From NCBI RefSeq assembly GCF_900109095.1, contig NZ_FNYZ01000012.1:1-64000 (forward strand): DNA of 64,000 nucleotides, written 5' to 3'. The stretch is from Sphingobium sp. AP50 (GTDB taxonomy: Bacteria; Pseudomonadota; Alphaproteobacteria; Sphingomonadales; Sphingomonadaceae). The translations under genes and the position numbers were made by a program. The notes beneath the pieces are model-generated. The model was given only the letters and a program-made list of their open reading frames with translations. It had not been told where the DNA came from and ran no database searches. This document shows, piece by piece, positions 37,878-46,016 of the stretch. The stretch's first letter is position 1, and the number at the start of each line of letters is the position of its first letter.

Positions 37878-38419
37878 GCGATGCAAAGACCGAGGTGTTC
37901 ATCTCGATCGACGTCGAGACGGCTGGCCCGATCCCTGGTGAGTATAGCATGCTCACCTTGGGGGCCTGCTTGGCGTATCAGCCCGGCACCGCCTTCTCTT
38001 GCGAGATCAAGCCGACCAGCAACAAGTTCGTGCCGGCCGCCCTTGAGGTGTCCGGCTTGTCGCTGGAACGACTGCAGGAAACCGGCCTTACCCCGCAAGA
38101 TGCCATGAGCCAGTTCGCAGCATGGATTGGCGAAGTCTGTGGCCCTGATGGCCAGCCGGTCTTCGTCGGTCTGAACGCGCCCTTCGATTGGGCGTTCGTG
38201 AACTACTATTTCCATAAGTTCACCGGCGCCAATCCGTTCGGTTTCACCGCTTTGGACATCAAGGCGCTATATATGGGCAAGACCGGCTGTTCGTGGGGCA
38301 ATACGCGCTCCAGCCGCATCACAGAGCGCGTGTCTCCGACAACTGAAGGCGATCATGACGCATTGCATGATGCTTTGTTTCAGGCTGAACTGTTCCGACT
38401 GGTCATGGCTTTGGCGTAA
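37874..38419 (+). CDS. DEDDh 3'-5' exonuclease (Cap18-like CBASS accessory)
   Basis: This 181-residue exonuclease belongs to the DnaQ/oligoribonuclease fold. The DEDDh acidic residues appear as [10 protein letters not shown] (Asp and Glu), [15 protein letters not shown] (Asp) and the final [14 protein letters not shown] with the catalytic His and Asp. It is a stand-alone domain. Exonucleases of this kind are reported as accessory genes of CBASS operons under the name Cap18. Whether it degrades the cyclic-oligonucleotide signal, linear oligonucleotides or phage DNA is not shown here. The GTG start overlaps the effector stop as GTGA, so it is fully part of the operon. Confidence 0.82.
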   Translation: MSDAKTEVFISIDVETAGPIPGEYSMLTLGACLAYQPGTAFSCEIKPTSNKFVPAALEVSGLSLERLQETGLTPQDAMSQFAAWIGEVCGPDGQPVFVGLNAPFDWAFVNYYFHKFTGANPFGFTALDIKALYMGKTGCSWGNTRSSRITERVSPTTEGDHDALHDALFQAELFRLVMALA

Positions 38420-38752
38420 CGGACGAGATTGTAGACGGTGATTAGCCTCTAGCTTTCTTAACGCCTTCTGCTTTCAAGATCTGCTGTCGTTCGAATTGCG
38501 CGGTGGGGTGGCCGCGCAGCGACCGTCGCCTAATTCAGGGCGGTCGTCGGAAAAGCCGACAGACCGGAAATTCCCAAGGCAGGTCATCGCGCTGAGGTCG
38601 CGCAACTGATGAGCCAACGTCGGCTTTCTTGGGGTGGTTACCCCGAAGCCGACCGTCGCGAAAGTCCCACTCCTTGCCGTAAACCCGGCTGTCTTTTTTT
38701 TAGCCGATCAAACTCCCCGCCTGAAAATCAACATCAAGAAATCAACGTTTTC
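38420..38752. other. Intergenic region with paired hairpins at defence island edge
   Basis: No gene is visible. The octamer AAGCCGAC or its complement occurs three times: in GTCGGAAAAGCCGAC near 38548, and as the two arms of a longer hairpin at about 38618-38653 (GTCGGCTT, inner GGGGT paired with ACCCC, then AAGCCGAC). Similar hairpins are, as far as I recall, scattered between genes in sphingomonads. The stretch separates the CBASS operon from the lasso locus. Confidence 0.5.
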
Positions 38753-39106
38753 TCAGGCGCCATCCCCTCCCCCGCGATACTTCATGACCATCTGCGCAGC
38801 CAGTCTGAAATGCCGACAGACGCGCTCCTCGCTCATACGGAATATCCGGGCCACCTCCAACACACTCATCTTGCGTTCCACCACCAGAATCAAAATGCCA
38901 CGTGTGAGCGGCTCCATCTGAGCGACCGCCCTTTTGATCCCCATATCCCGCGCCTCATGCGCGTCAGGACGCTGGGCAGCATCGGCCCGAGCGCTTCTCT
39001 CCAGAAAGCGCTCGATACGCCCAGCGCAGATTGCATCTGGAACCCTGTCGCGCATTCGCGCCACGAACCGCACCAGACATTCACTCACGATATGATGATG
39101 CGTCAT
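38753..39106 (-). CDS. Small sigma-70 region 4-like protein
   Basis: This 117-residue protein has a C-terminal helix-turn-helix of sigma region 4 type: AVAQMEPLTRGILILVVERK followed by SVLEVARIFRMSEERVCRHF. There is no region 2, so it cannot bind the -10 element as a complete sigma factor. The ATG at 39106 follows AAGGGAG. It is divergent from the ECF sigma gene of the lasso uptake operon. It may modulate that sigma factor or be a degenerate sigma; both are inference. Confidence 0.65.
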   Translation of the reverse strand: MTHHHIVSECLVRFVARMRDRVPDAICAGRIERFLERSARADAAQRPDAHEARDMGIKRAVAQMEPLTRGILILVVERKMSVLEVARIFRMSEERVCRHFRLAAQMVMKYRGGGDGA

Positions 39107-39668
39107 TTGCGGCCGCTCCCTTCTGGATTTCAACAAGCCTTCCGGCCGCCGCTTTCCCACCCCCTCCCCTCCCTGCCGTTGAAATGCCGCCCGCGGTCGT
39201 CAGTGATCAAAACCATGATCACACCTCTTCCAAAGCGGCTTCGAGAACTCCTGACACGAAGACGGACATGCACGGACATGCGGCAGCGATCGCAGCCCGA
39301 AGGGCCGGGATCGGCGCAGCCGAGCCCGGTCGGTGCGGCGGCACGCCGCTCCGGCAAGAGCGCGGTGCCCGCGCAGCGGGCAGCCGCCCATCCCTTCCCT
39401 TCCCACCCCAGCTTCCCAAAAACGTCACAAAGTCCGTTCTTTAGGGTTGCGCTCTTCCATCAATCCGGCACATTGGGTTCACTTCCGCTGAAAGCGCGGA
39501 AGTGGGGCGTCGAAACTCCTTGGAAACCAGCTCGGTCACAGTTTCACTGGGGCCGGGTGGCATGCGCGCATGTCCAGCCGGCAACGGTAAAGGCGCATGC
39601 GCCTGCGGTTTCCACAGGTTTCGAACATCCGGCTTTGGCCGTCGCCCCGAGAGGACATAGGTGCGACA
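39107..39668. other. Divergent intergenic region upstream of ECF sigma operon
   Basis: No gene is visible in these 562 bp. There is a perfect 9-bp hairpin at 39480-39504 (CACTTCCGC, 7-nt loop, GCGGAAGTG) and several GC-rich stretches. The promoter of the sigma/FecR/receptor operon must lie here, but I cannot place it. Confidence 0.5.
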
Positions 39669-40235
39669 ATGAGCCAGAGCAGAAGCGAGGATCGCCTGCG
39701 CGATCCTATCAGGCAAAATGATTCCGGCAGCGAACCGTTTCGCTTCCCGGAATTCTACCGAAGGGAGAAGCCCCGCCTCATGCGCTTCTTCACGCGCCAG
39801 CTCGGCAATCCGGCCGATGCCGACGAGCTTTCCCAGGAGACCTTCACCCGCTTCGTGCGCGCGGCGCCCGTCCAGGCCCTCGCCAGCCCGCAGGCCTATC
39901 TCACCCGCATCGCGACCAATTTGCTGCGCGATTTCATCGAACGCAGCTCAACCCTTCTTTCCAGACGCTCTAGCCTGATCGACGACGAACTAGACCTCAT
40001 CGCGCCTTGCGATACGCACCGCGAGCTACAGGCACGGCAGGATCTTTCGCGCTGGACGCTGATCCTCAACCAGCTCCAGCCCGAAACCCTCGACATCTTC
40101 CTGCGCAACCGCGTCGAGGGACAAACCTATGTCGAGATTGCGCAAGAGCTTGGCGTCCCCCTCTGGGTGGTCCAGAAACAGATGCTCAAGGCCATGAAGC
40201 ATGTGGTCGCCCATCGCGAGGCGAATGATGACTGA
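39669..40235 (+). CDS. ECF RNA polymerase sigma factor (FecI-like)
   Basis: This 188-residue extracytoplasmic-function sigma factor has region 2 in FPEFYRREKPRLMRFFTRQL, DADELSQETFTRFVR and AYLTRIATNLLRDFIER, and region 4 in LNQLQPETLDIFLRNRVEGQ, TYVEIAQELGVPLWVVQKQM. It matches FecI-type factors that act with a FecR anti-sigma and a signalling TonB receptor. I chose the ATG at 39669; the frame extends 24 codons further without support. Its stop overlaps the FecR start. It probably drives the receptor/isopeptidase operon when the cognate ligand is bound. Confidence 0.9.
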   Translation: MSQSRSEDRLRDPIRQNDSGSEPFRFPEFYRREKPRLMRFFTRQLGNPADADELSQETFTRFVRAAPVQALASPQAYLTRIATNLLRDFIERSSTLLSRRSSLIDDELDLIAPCDTHRELQARQDLSRWTLILNQLQPETLDIFLRNRVEGQTYVEIAQELGVPLWVVQKQMLKAMKHVVAHREANDD

Positions 40236-41268
40236 CAGCAGCGCTGCTCAGGCAGAGCGGGACTGGCAGGAGGCCATGGAATGGGCGATGACCATCCTTG
40301 GCGATCCGAAGTCCATACCCGACCCACTGGCTCTCGACAGGCTTGGCCCACATCAGGCCGCCTTTTCCGCCTGGGCGGTGGACGATCCAGCACGCGCGGC
40401 GCGCTATGTCGGCATCGTTCAGGACATGCTGGAGGCTGGCGACGATGCGGCCCGGGACGGCCTGCGATCACGCAAGCCCCAGCCTCAGATGCAGCATCGG
40501 ATGTCCCGATCACCCGCGCTACTTGCCGCCTCGCTCGCGCTGCTTCTCCTCACCGCCGCAGGCATCTGGTGGCGATCGGGGGACACATCCCCCTCGCTGA
40601 TCGCGCAAAGCGAAGCCCGCACGCCCATCGAAACAAGGATCGGCGAGGTCCGGACCGAACGCCTTGAGGATGGCACATCCGTCCTCCTCGACACTGACAC
40701 GCTGCTGCTTGTCACTATGACCGCCACGCAGCGCCGCGTCGAGGTGAAGCGCGGCCGCGCACGGTTCACCGTCGCCCAAGACGCCCGTCGCCCCTTCGTC
40801 GTCCATGGCGCCGGAACGGATGTCACAACCAAAAGCGGCAGTTTCGACGTGACCGTCCGTGAGGGGCTCCGCCTCAACCCGGTCGACACGCTGCTGGACC
40901 TATCCTTTGCTCGCGCGCTTGCCGACGGGCAGGCCAGAAGGCTTCAGCTGCGGCCTGGGCAACTCCTCACCCTCAAGGCTGGACAAGGCGCTCAGATCTC
41001 TGTCATTTCTGCCCCTCGTTCCGAGCAGCAGTGGGTGACCGGCGTAAAGAGCTTTGACAATGTCCCGATCAGTGATGTCATCGCAGAAGCCAACAGCTAC
41101 AGCGAAACCAAGATCGAGCTGGCGACACCGGCGCTTGGCCCTCGCGAGATTTTCGCCGACATCGATATTCGTGACATCGAACGGGTCGCGCACGCCATCA
41201 GCGCCTTCCTCGACGTTGACATCGATCGATCTCATCCCGGCAAGCTGATCCTCTGCGCAAAGAAATAA
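40225..41268 (+). CDS. FecR-family anti-sigma/signal transducer
   Basis: This 347-residue inner-membrane regulator has an N-terminal cytoplasmic anti-sigma part (DWQEAMEWAMTILGDPK), a single membrane helix at about residues 95-115 (LLAASLALLLLTAAGIWW) and a periplasmic FecR domain (RTERLEDGTSVLLDTDTLL, RRVEVKRGRARFTVAQD, RRPFVVHGAGTDVTTKSGSF). The C-terminal DUF4974/STN-like region (FDNVPISDVIAEANSYSETK) contacts the receptor signalling domain. The start is one of two adjacent ATGs overlapping the sigma stop. Confidence 0.9.
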   Translation: MMTDSSAAQAERDWQEAMEWAMTILGDPKSIPDPLALDRLGPHQAAFSAWAVDDPARAARYVGIVQDMLEAGDDAARDGLRSRKPQPQMQHRMSRSPALLAASLALLLLTAAGIWWRSGDTSPSLIAQSEARTPIETRIGEVRTERLEDGTSVLLDTDTLLLVTMTATQRRVEVKRGRARFTVAQDARRPFVVHGAGTDVTTKSGSFDVTVREGLRLNPVDTLLDLSFARALADGQARRLQLRPGQLLTLKAGQGAQISVISAPRSEQQWVTGVKSFDNVPISDVIAEANSYSETKIELATPALGPREIFADIDIRDIERVAHAISAFLDVDIDRSHPGKLILCAKK

Positions 41269-41351
41269 TATGTGCGACCAGCTTTAGAATAACGAGCCGC
41301 CGTCTCTCTCATTGAACCCCATAAAGGGGCAATGAAAGACAGGGGCAAATA

Positions 41352-43925
41352 ATGGGCATCATGAAGATCGCGCTGTTGAGCAGCGCTGCACTATGTATGG
41401 GCGCTGTTACTGGGCAAGCGCATGCGCAGGAACCCGTCAGGACCTATGATCTTCCTGCGCAGGACCTTGCCACAGCGTTGCGCACGATCGCACGCGGCAG
41501 TGATTACCAACTCGTCGCCGATGCCAAAAGCCTCAAGGGCGCGCGCGCCCCCTCCCTCGCCGGCGCCTACACGGTCGAAGAAGCCGTGGCCGCCCTCCTC
41601 GCGCCGTCAGGCCTTACCGCCGAAATCAGGGATCGCACCATCACCCTGCGGGGGCGAGACGCGCCGTCGCGCGAGGAGGTAACCGGCGCGACGGACATCC
41701 AGCTCTCAGTCACTGGCTCGCGCATTCGCGGCGCAAAGCCAACGTCACCGGTCATCTCAGCATCACGCGAGAAAATCACCGAACTGGGTCATAGCGATCT
41801 TGGTTCATTCGCACGCAGCATCCCGCAAAATTACAATGGGGGGCAAAACCCCGGCGTGGTCTCCGGCAGCCAGAACGGCTCTGAAAACGTCACCTCCTCG
41901 TCCGCGCTCAATCTACGCGGGCTTGGCCCGGACGCCACGCTCACATTGCTCAACGGTCATCGCGTCGCTTATGACGCGGCCAGCCAAGGGATAGATATTT
42001 CGGCCATTCCCCTTGCCGCTGTCGAACGGATCGAGGTCGTCGCAGACGGCGCCTCGGCACTGTATGGCTCCGACGCGGTTGGTGGCGTGGCCAATATCAT
42101 TTTGCGCCGCGACTTTGACGGACTGGAGACAAGCGTCAGACTGGGCGGCGCGACCGAAGGCGGCGCCTTCCAGCAGCAATATACCGCAGTGTCGGGCCGC
42201 CGGTGGAGTGGCGGCGGCTTCATGATTGCAGGCGACTTCAACAAGGCGACCGGCATCTCGGCCGGGCAGCGATCCTACACACGCGGGTCGGTGAACCCTG
42301 AACTGACCATTCTCCCGCCGAGCAGGCAGTGGAGCGCCGTTCTTGCGGGTCATCAGGCGTTGGGCGACGTCATGGAATTCAGCATAGATGCCCATTATAA
42401 CCGGCACAAATCCAGCTTCTCGCTCCCCAACGGCAGCGGCACCAATCTCGCGTCCGGCGCTACCGCCACACCCGACGTCCGTAGCTGGTCGGTCAGCCCA
42501 TCGCTCACCTTCCACCTGCCAGCCGACTGGGACGTGACCGCCCGTGCGACGCGCGCCATCAGCGACAGCGGTATCGCGGTTGAGGTCTTCTCTGCTGGCA
42601 GTCGCCTGTTCGTGAACGATGTCCGTTACAAGAATGATCTCTGGTCTGCCGAGTTCAGCGCAGAAGGCCCCCTCTTCTCGCTGCCCGGAGGCGATGCCCG
42701 TGCCGCGCTCGGCGGCGGCCTGCGGTCCAACGGCCTTCGCGCATTGGTTCAGCGGACGACCCCCACGGCATTCCTTACAATCCAGAATTACAGGGACTCG
42801 CAGACCGCGACTTTCGCCTTTGGCGAGCTGTTCCTGCCGCTCGTTGGTGGCGAGAGTGCCATGCCTCTCATTCATTCCCTGCAAATCACCGGTGCTGTCC
42901 GCTACGAACGCTACGAACGGATAGGAAGCCTTGCAACACCAAAGCTCGGCCTTTCCTACCAGCCAGTTCCCGACCTGACGCTCAAGGGTGCATGGGGGAA
43001 GTCCTTCAAGGCCCCCACGCTCAGCCAGATCAACGTCGCACCACAGGCGACGCTCTATGCGCCAACCCGCTATCTTCCCGCGCCTCCCACCAATGAAAAT
43101 GTGCTGCAAATCAGCGGTGGCAGGCAGCCGCTCGAACCGGAGAAGGCAACGACTTTCACTTTGTCCGCTGAACTGCGACCAAATGCCATTCCAGGCCTGA
43201 AGGTCGAAGCCAGCTTTTTCGACGTCAAGTATAAGAACCGCGTCACAAACCCGATCGCATCCAGCTCGCAGGCGTTCAGAACGGAATATGCCGACCTTCT
43301 CATTCTCAATCCGACCCTGGAACAGGTGTTGGCAGCCACGTCCAACCTGCTGCTCCCCGTCCAGAATATGTCAGGTACTGCCTATGATCCAGCCAACCTC
43401 GCCGCAATCATCTACACCGGATATCAGAATGTGGCGCGTCAGCATATCAAGGGTGTGGATGGCTCGATCGCCTATGCCTTCTCCGAGGGAGGCAACCAGT
43501 TCAACATCGAGGCAAGCGCCAGCTATCTTGAGAGCGACCAGCAATTGAGCGCTGGGCAGCCCGTGTTTGAACAAGCCGGCAACATTTTCCGACCGCCTCA
43601 TTGGCGTGGAACCGCAAGCGCCAGTTGGAAGCGCGGCGCAACAACGCTTGCGCTCGGCTATAATTACCTTGGCGGCACGAACGACACGCGTGCCACCACG
43701 AGCTACAAGGTCAAAGCGTTCCACTCGGTTGATGCCACTATCAGGTGGCAGCCCGAGGGCAGTGGCATCTGGGCGGGCTGGTCCTTCCTCATCGCGAGCC
43801 AGAACCTCTTAAACAGGAAGCCCTCCCTGATCCGCACGACCAGCGTCGCCCTGCCCAATTTCGACGCGACCAATTATCCTGCAATCGGGCGTACCGTCAG
43901 CCTCACCGTTTCCAAGGCCTGGTAA
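41352..43925 (+). CDS. TonB-dependent receptor with STN signalling domain (lasso peptide uptake)
   Basis: This 857-residue outer-membrane receptor has, after its signal peptide (ending QAHAQE), an STN secretin/TonB short N-terminal domain (TYDLPAQDLATALRTIARGS, YTVEEAVAALLAPSGLTAEI). The plug follows (LNLRGLGPDATLTLLNGHRV, AVERIEVVADGASALYGSDAVGG), then a barrel ending RTVSLTVSKAW. The STN domain marks it as a signalling transducer for the FecI/FecR pair just upstream. The downstream isopeptidase starts within its stop codon, so the likely ligand is a lasso peptide. This matches the arrangement known for astexin-type loci. Confidence 0.88.
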   Translation: MGIMKIALLSSAALCMGAVTGQAHAQEPVRTYDLPAQDLATALRTIARGSDYQLVADAKSLKGARAPSLAGAYTVEEAVAALLAPSGLTAEIRDRTITLRGRDAPSREEVTGATDIQLSVTGSRIRGAKPTSPVISASREKITELGHSDLGSFARSIPQNYNGGQNPGVVSGSQNGSENVTSSSALNLRGLGPDATLTLLNGHRVAYDAASQGIDISAIPLAAVERIEVVADGASALYGSDAVGGVANIILRRDFDGLETSVRLGGATEGGAFQQQYTAVSGRRWSGGGFMIAGDFNKATGISAGQRSYTRGSVNPELTILPPSRQWSAVLAGHQALGDVMEFSIDAHYNRHKSSFSLPNGSGTNLASGATATPDVRSWSVSPSLTFHLPADWDVTARATRAISDSGIAVEVFSAGSRLFVNDVRYKNDLWSAEFSAEGPLFSLPGGDARAALGGGLRSNGLRALVQRTTPTAFLTIQNYRDSQTATFAFGELFLPLVGGESAMPLIHSLQITGAVRYERYERIGSLATPKLGLSYQPVPDLTLKGAWGKSFKAPTLSQINVAPQATLYAPTRYLPAPPTNENVLQISGGRQPLEPEKATTFTLSAELRPNAIPGLKVEASFFDVKYKNRVTNPIASSSQAFRTEYADLLILNPTLEQVLAATSNLLLPVQNMSGTAYDPANLAAIIYTGYQNVARQHIKGVDGSIAYAFSEGGNQFNIEASASYLESDQQLSAGQPVFEQAGNIFRPPHWRGTASASWKRGATTLALGYNYLGGTNDTRATTSYKVKAFHSVDATIRWQPEGSGIWAGWSFLIASQNLLNRKPSLIRTTSVALPNFDATNYPAIGRTVSLTVSKAW

Positions 43926-45970
43926 TGCTCATTTCCCTCGCAATGAGCCTTGTTGGCGCAGGTACGGCCGCCCTGCCGGCCGTACCTGCGGATCGCGATT
44001 GCGCAAAAATCCTTCAACGCCGCGAGCCCGAAGCGACAGCGCGCCCGATCGAGGCAACGGACCTCATCGAGACGCTCGACATCGGGTCGAACGGTGGGAT
44101 GGAGGAAGATCCCGTTTTCACCCTCTCCCCCGATCAGTCCCGATTTGCAGTCGCCGTGCGCCGCGCCAACACGGCGGCCAACAGCTATTGTACCGGCATT
44201 TACATCGCCAGCGCTGACGGGGAGGCGTCGCTCATAGATGCGGGCCCCGGCGCCGCGTTCTGGCGGTACGACAATTTCTTTAACACGCACGGCTTTCCGT
44301 CAGGCGTTGCCAAGGTCATTACGCCCCGCTGGTCTCCGGACGGGACGCAGCTCGCATTCCTCAAGCTGCTCAATGGCCGACTGCAACTATGGATCTGGGA
44401 TGATCAACGGCATAGCCGACCTGCTGTCGCACCAGACGATGATATTGTCGATTTCCGCTTTAGCCCGGACGGTAAGAGCCTCATCTTTCAAAAGCGGGAC
44501 GACGCCAAAGGACAAGCCGAACTGAACCGAGAAGCCTTGCGTGGCTACCACCTTGATGACCGCTTCTTTCCCTTTGCTTCAACCGCACCATTTCCTCGTG
44601 GTCCGGCCGCCTACGGCGTTCATACCGTCAATCTGCTTGATGGCACGGTCAAGGCGGCGACCCAGCAGGAGGCGGCATTCCTAGCGCGCACCACCCCTGC
44701 TACCGGGAGCGGCACGCGGACGGCAGATGTCAAACCAGACGCCAATGGCATCAGCAGGGTTCGAACGGCCGTTGGAACCCGAGAAATGATATGCGGCAAT
44801 GAAAACTGCGCCGACATCGATGGACAGCCATGGATCACGCCAACTGGCCGGATCCGCTATGTTCGCCGTGAAGGCTGGGCACGCAGCATGAGCGCGATCT
44901 ATGAATGGAAAGGCGGCGAGGATAAGCCTGTCCGTCTGTTTGCAACGCCGGATATTCTCATGGGGTGTGCCGCAATAGGCAACGACATCGCATGTGCGAG
45001 AGAAGCCTCGAGCCGTCCCCGGTTTATCGACCGGATCAATCCGGCCAAGGGCACGAGCCAGAGCATTTTCGATCCCAACCCTTCCTATCGATCTCTCAGG
45101 CTTGGCCGAGTTGAGCGGCTGCAATGGACAAATGCCATGGGTGTCGAGGGCTTCGGCGATCTCGTTTACCCTCCCAATTTCATACGCGGCCGTCGTTATC
45201 CGTTGATCGTGACGCAATATGCGACCCGAGGCTTCCTGCGTGGCGGCACGGGCGACGAGTTTCCCCTCCAAACATTTGCCAACGCCGGGTATCTGGTCCT
45301 GAGCATTGAGCGACCGCGATCTCCGTTCCCGGTAGCGGGTCTGAAACCGCTCGAATGGCAGAGGCGCGACAATGAGGATTTTGTCACAAGACGCAGCATA
45401 TTATCGTTTATCGAGACCAAGGTTGCCGAGCTGATAGCGGTAGGCCTAGTAGATCCCGACAAGGTTGGTATCACCGGCCTCAGCGACGGGTCGACGACAA
45501 CGCAATTTGCCGCCTTGCACAGCAAGATGTTCAAGGCTGCCTCAATCAGTGGCTGCTGTTGGGAACCCTCACAAACCTGGCTGTTGGGCGCGGCCATTCA
45601 GGAGCAGCATGAACGCGTGGGCTGGCCGGCTTCGCCGGACACGGGCTCGGCCATATGGTCTGAGATCTCCTACTCCCGCAATGCCGAGCGCGTTGCGTTT
45701 CCCATTCTCATTCAGTCTGCTGATGCCGAGCTCATTCCTGCTCTCGAAGCCGTCTATGCGCTGCGCTCTGCAAACAAGCCGGTCGACGTCTTCGTGTTTC
45801 CGGACGAGGAACATATCAAACGACAGCCAGCCCATCGGCTTAGCGTCTATCGGCGCAATCTGCGGTGGTTCGACTTCTGGCTTCTCGACAAAATGCCTGC
45901 CGATGGCGTGGAGCGGGAGGAAAGCCTCCGCTGGGCGGAAATGAAAAAAGCATGGAATAGGGAGCCGTGA
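43925..45970 (+). CDS. Lasso peptide isopeptidase (AtxE2-like, S9 fold)
   Basis: This 681-residue prolyl-oligopeptidase-like hydrolase resembles the Atxe2-type lasso peptide isopeptidases. A weak signal segment is followed by a beta-propeller (FTLSPDQSRFAVAVRR, PRWSPDGTQLAFLK, FRFSPDGKSLIFQKR). The C-terminal alpha/beta hydrolase has the nucleophile in GITGLSDGSTTTQFAAL, the Asp in QSADAELIPALE and the His in PDEEHIKRQPAHR. It would hydrolyse the isopeptide bond of an imported lasso peptide. The ATG at 43925 overlaps the receptor stop codon (TAATG). It converges on the biosynthetic operon with 46 bp between the stops. Confidence 0.88.
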   Translation: MLISLAMSLVGAGTAALPAVPADRDCAKILQRREPEATARPIEATDLIETLDIGSNGGMEEDPVFTLSPDQSRFAVAVRRANTAANSYCTGIYIASADGEASLIDAGPGAAFWRYDNFFNTHGFPSGVAKVITPRWSPDGTQLAFLKLLNGRLQLWIWDDQRHSRPAVAPDDDIVDFRFSPDGKSLIFQKRDDAKGQAELNREALRGYHLDDRFFPFASTAPFPRGPAAYGVHTVNLLDGTVKAATQQEAAFLARTTPATGSGTRTADVKPDANGISRVRTAVGTREMICGNENCADIDGQPWITPTGRIRYVRREGWARSMSAIYEWKGGEDKPVRLFATPDILMGCAAIGNDIACAREASSRPRFIDRINPAKGTSQSIFDPNPSYRSLRLGRVERLQWTNAMGVEGFGDLVYPPNFIRGRRYPLIVTQYATRGFLRGGTGDEFPLQTFANAGYLVLSIERPRSPFPVAGLKPLEWQRRDNEDFVTRRSILSFIETKVAELIAVGLVDPDKVGITGLSDGSTTTQFAALHSKMFKAASISGCCWEPSQTWLLGAAIQEQHERVGWPASPDTGSAIWSEISYSRNAERVAFPILIQSADAELIPALEAVYALRSANKPVDVFVFPDEEHIKRQPAHRLSVYRRNLRWFDFWLLDKMPADGVEREESLRWAEMKKAWNREP

Positions 45971-46016
45971 GGCTTGAAACTCTTCCGCCCAATATGGGAT
46001 CATCAACAAGGTCTGT

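Noticed and set aside
36654..37886. 410-codon minus-strand open frame opposite the CBASS effector
   Set aside because: It is the antisense shadow of a gene with clear domains; its translation shows no domain and it has no ribosome site.
41913..43109. 398-codon minus-strand open frame inside the STN-type receptor
   Set aside because: Antisense shadow of a GC-rich gene; the plus strand gives a complete receptor.
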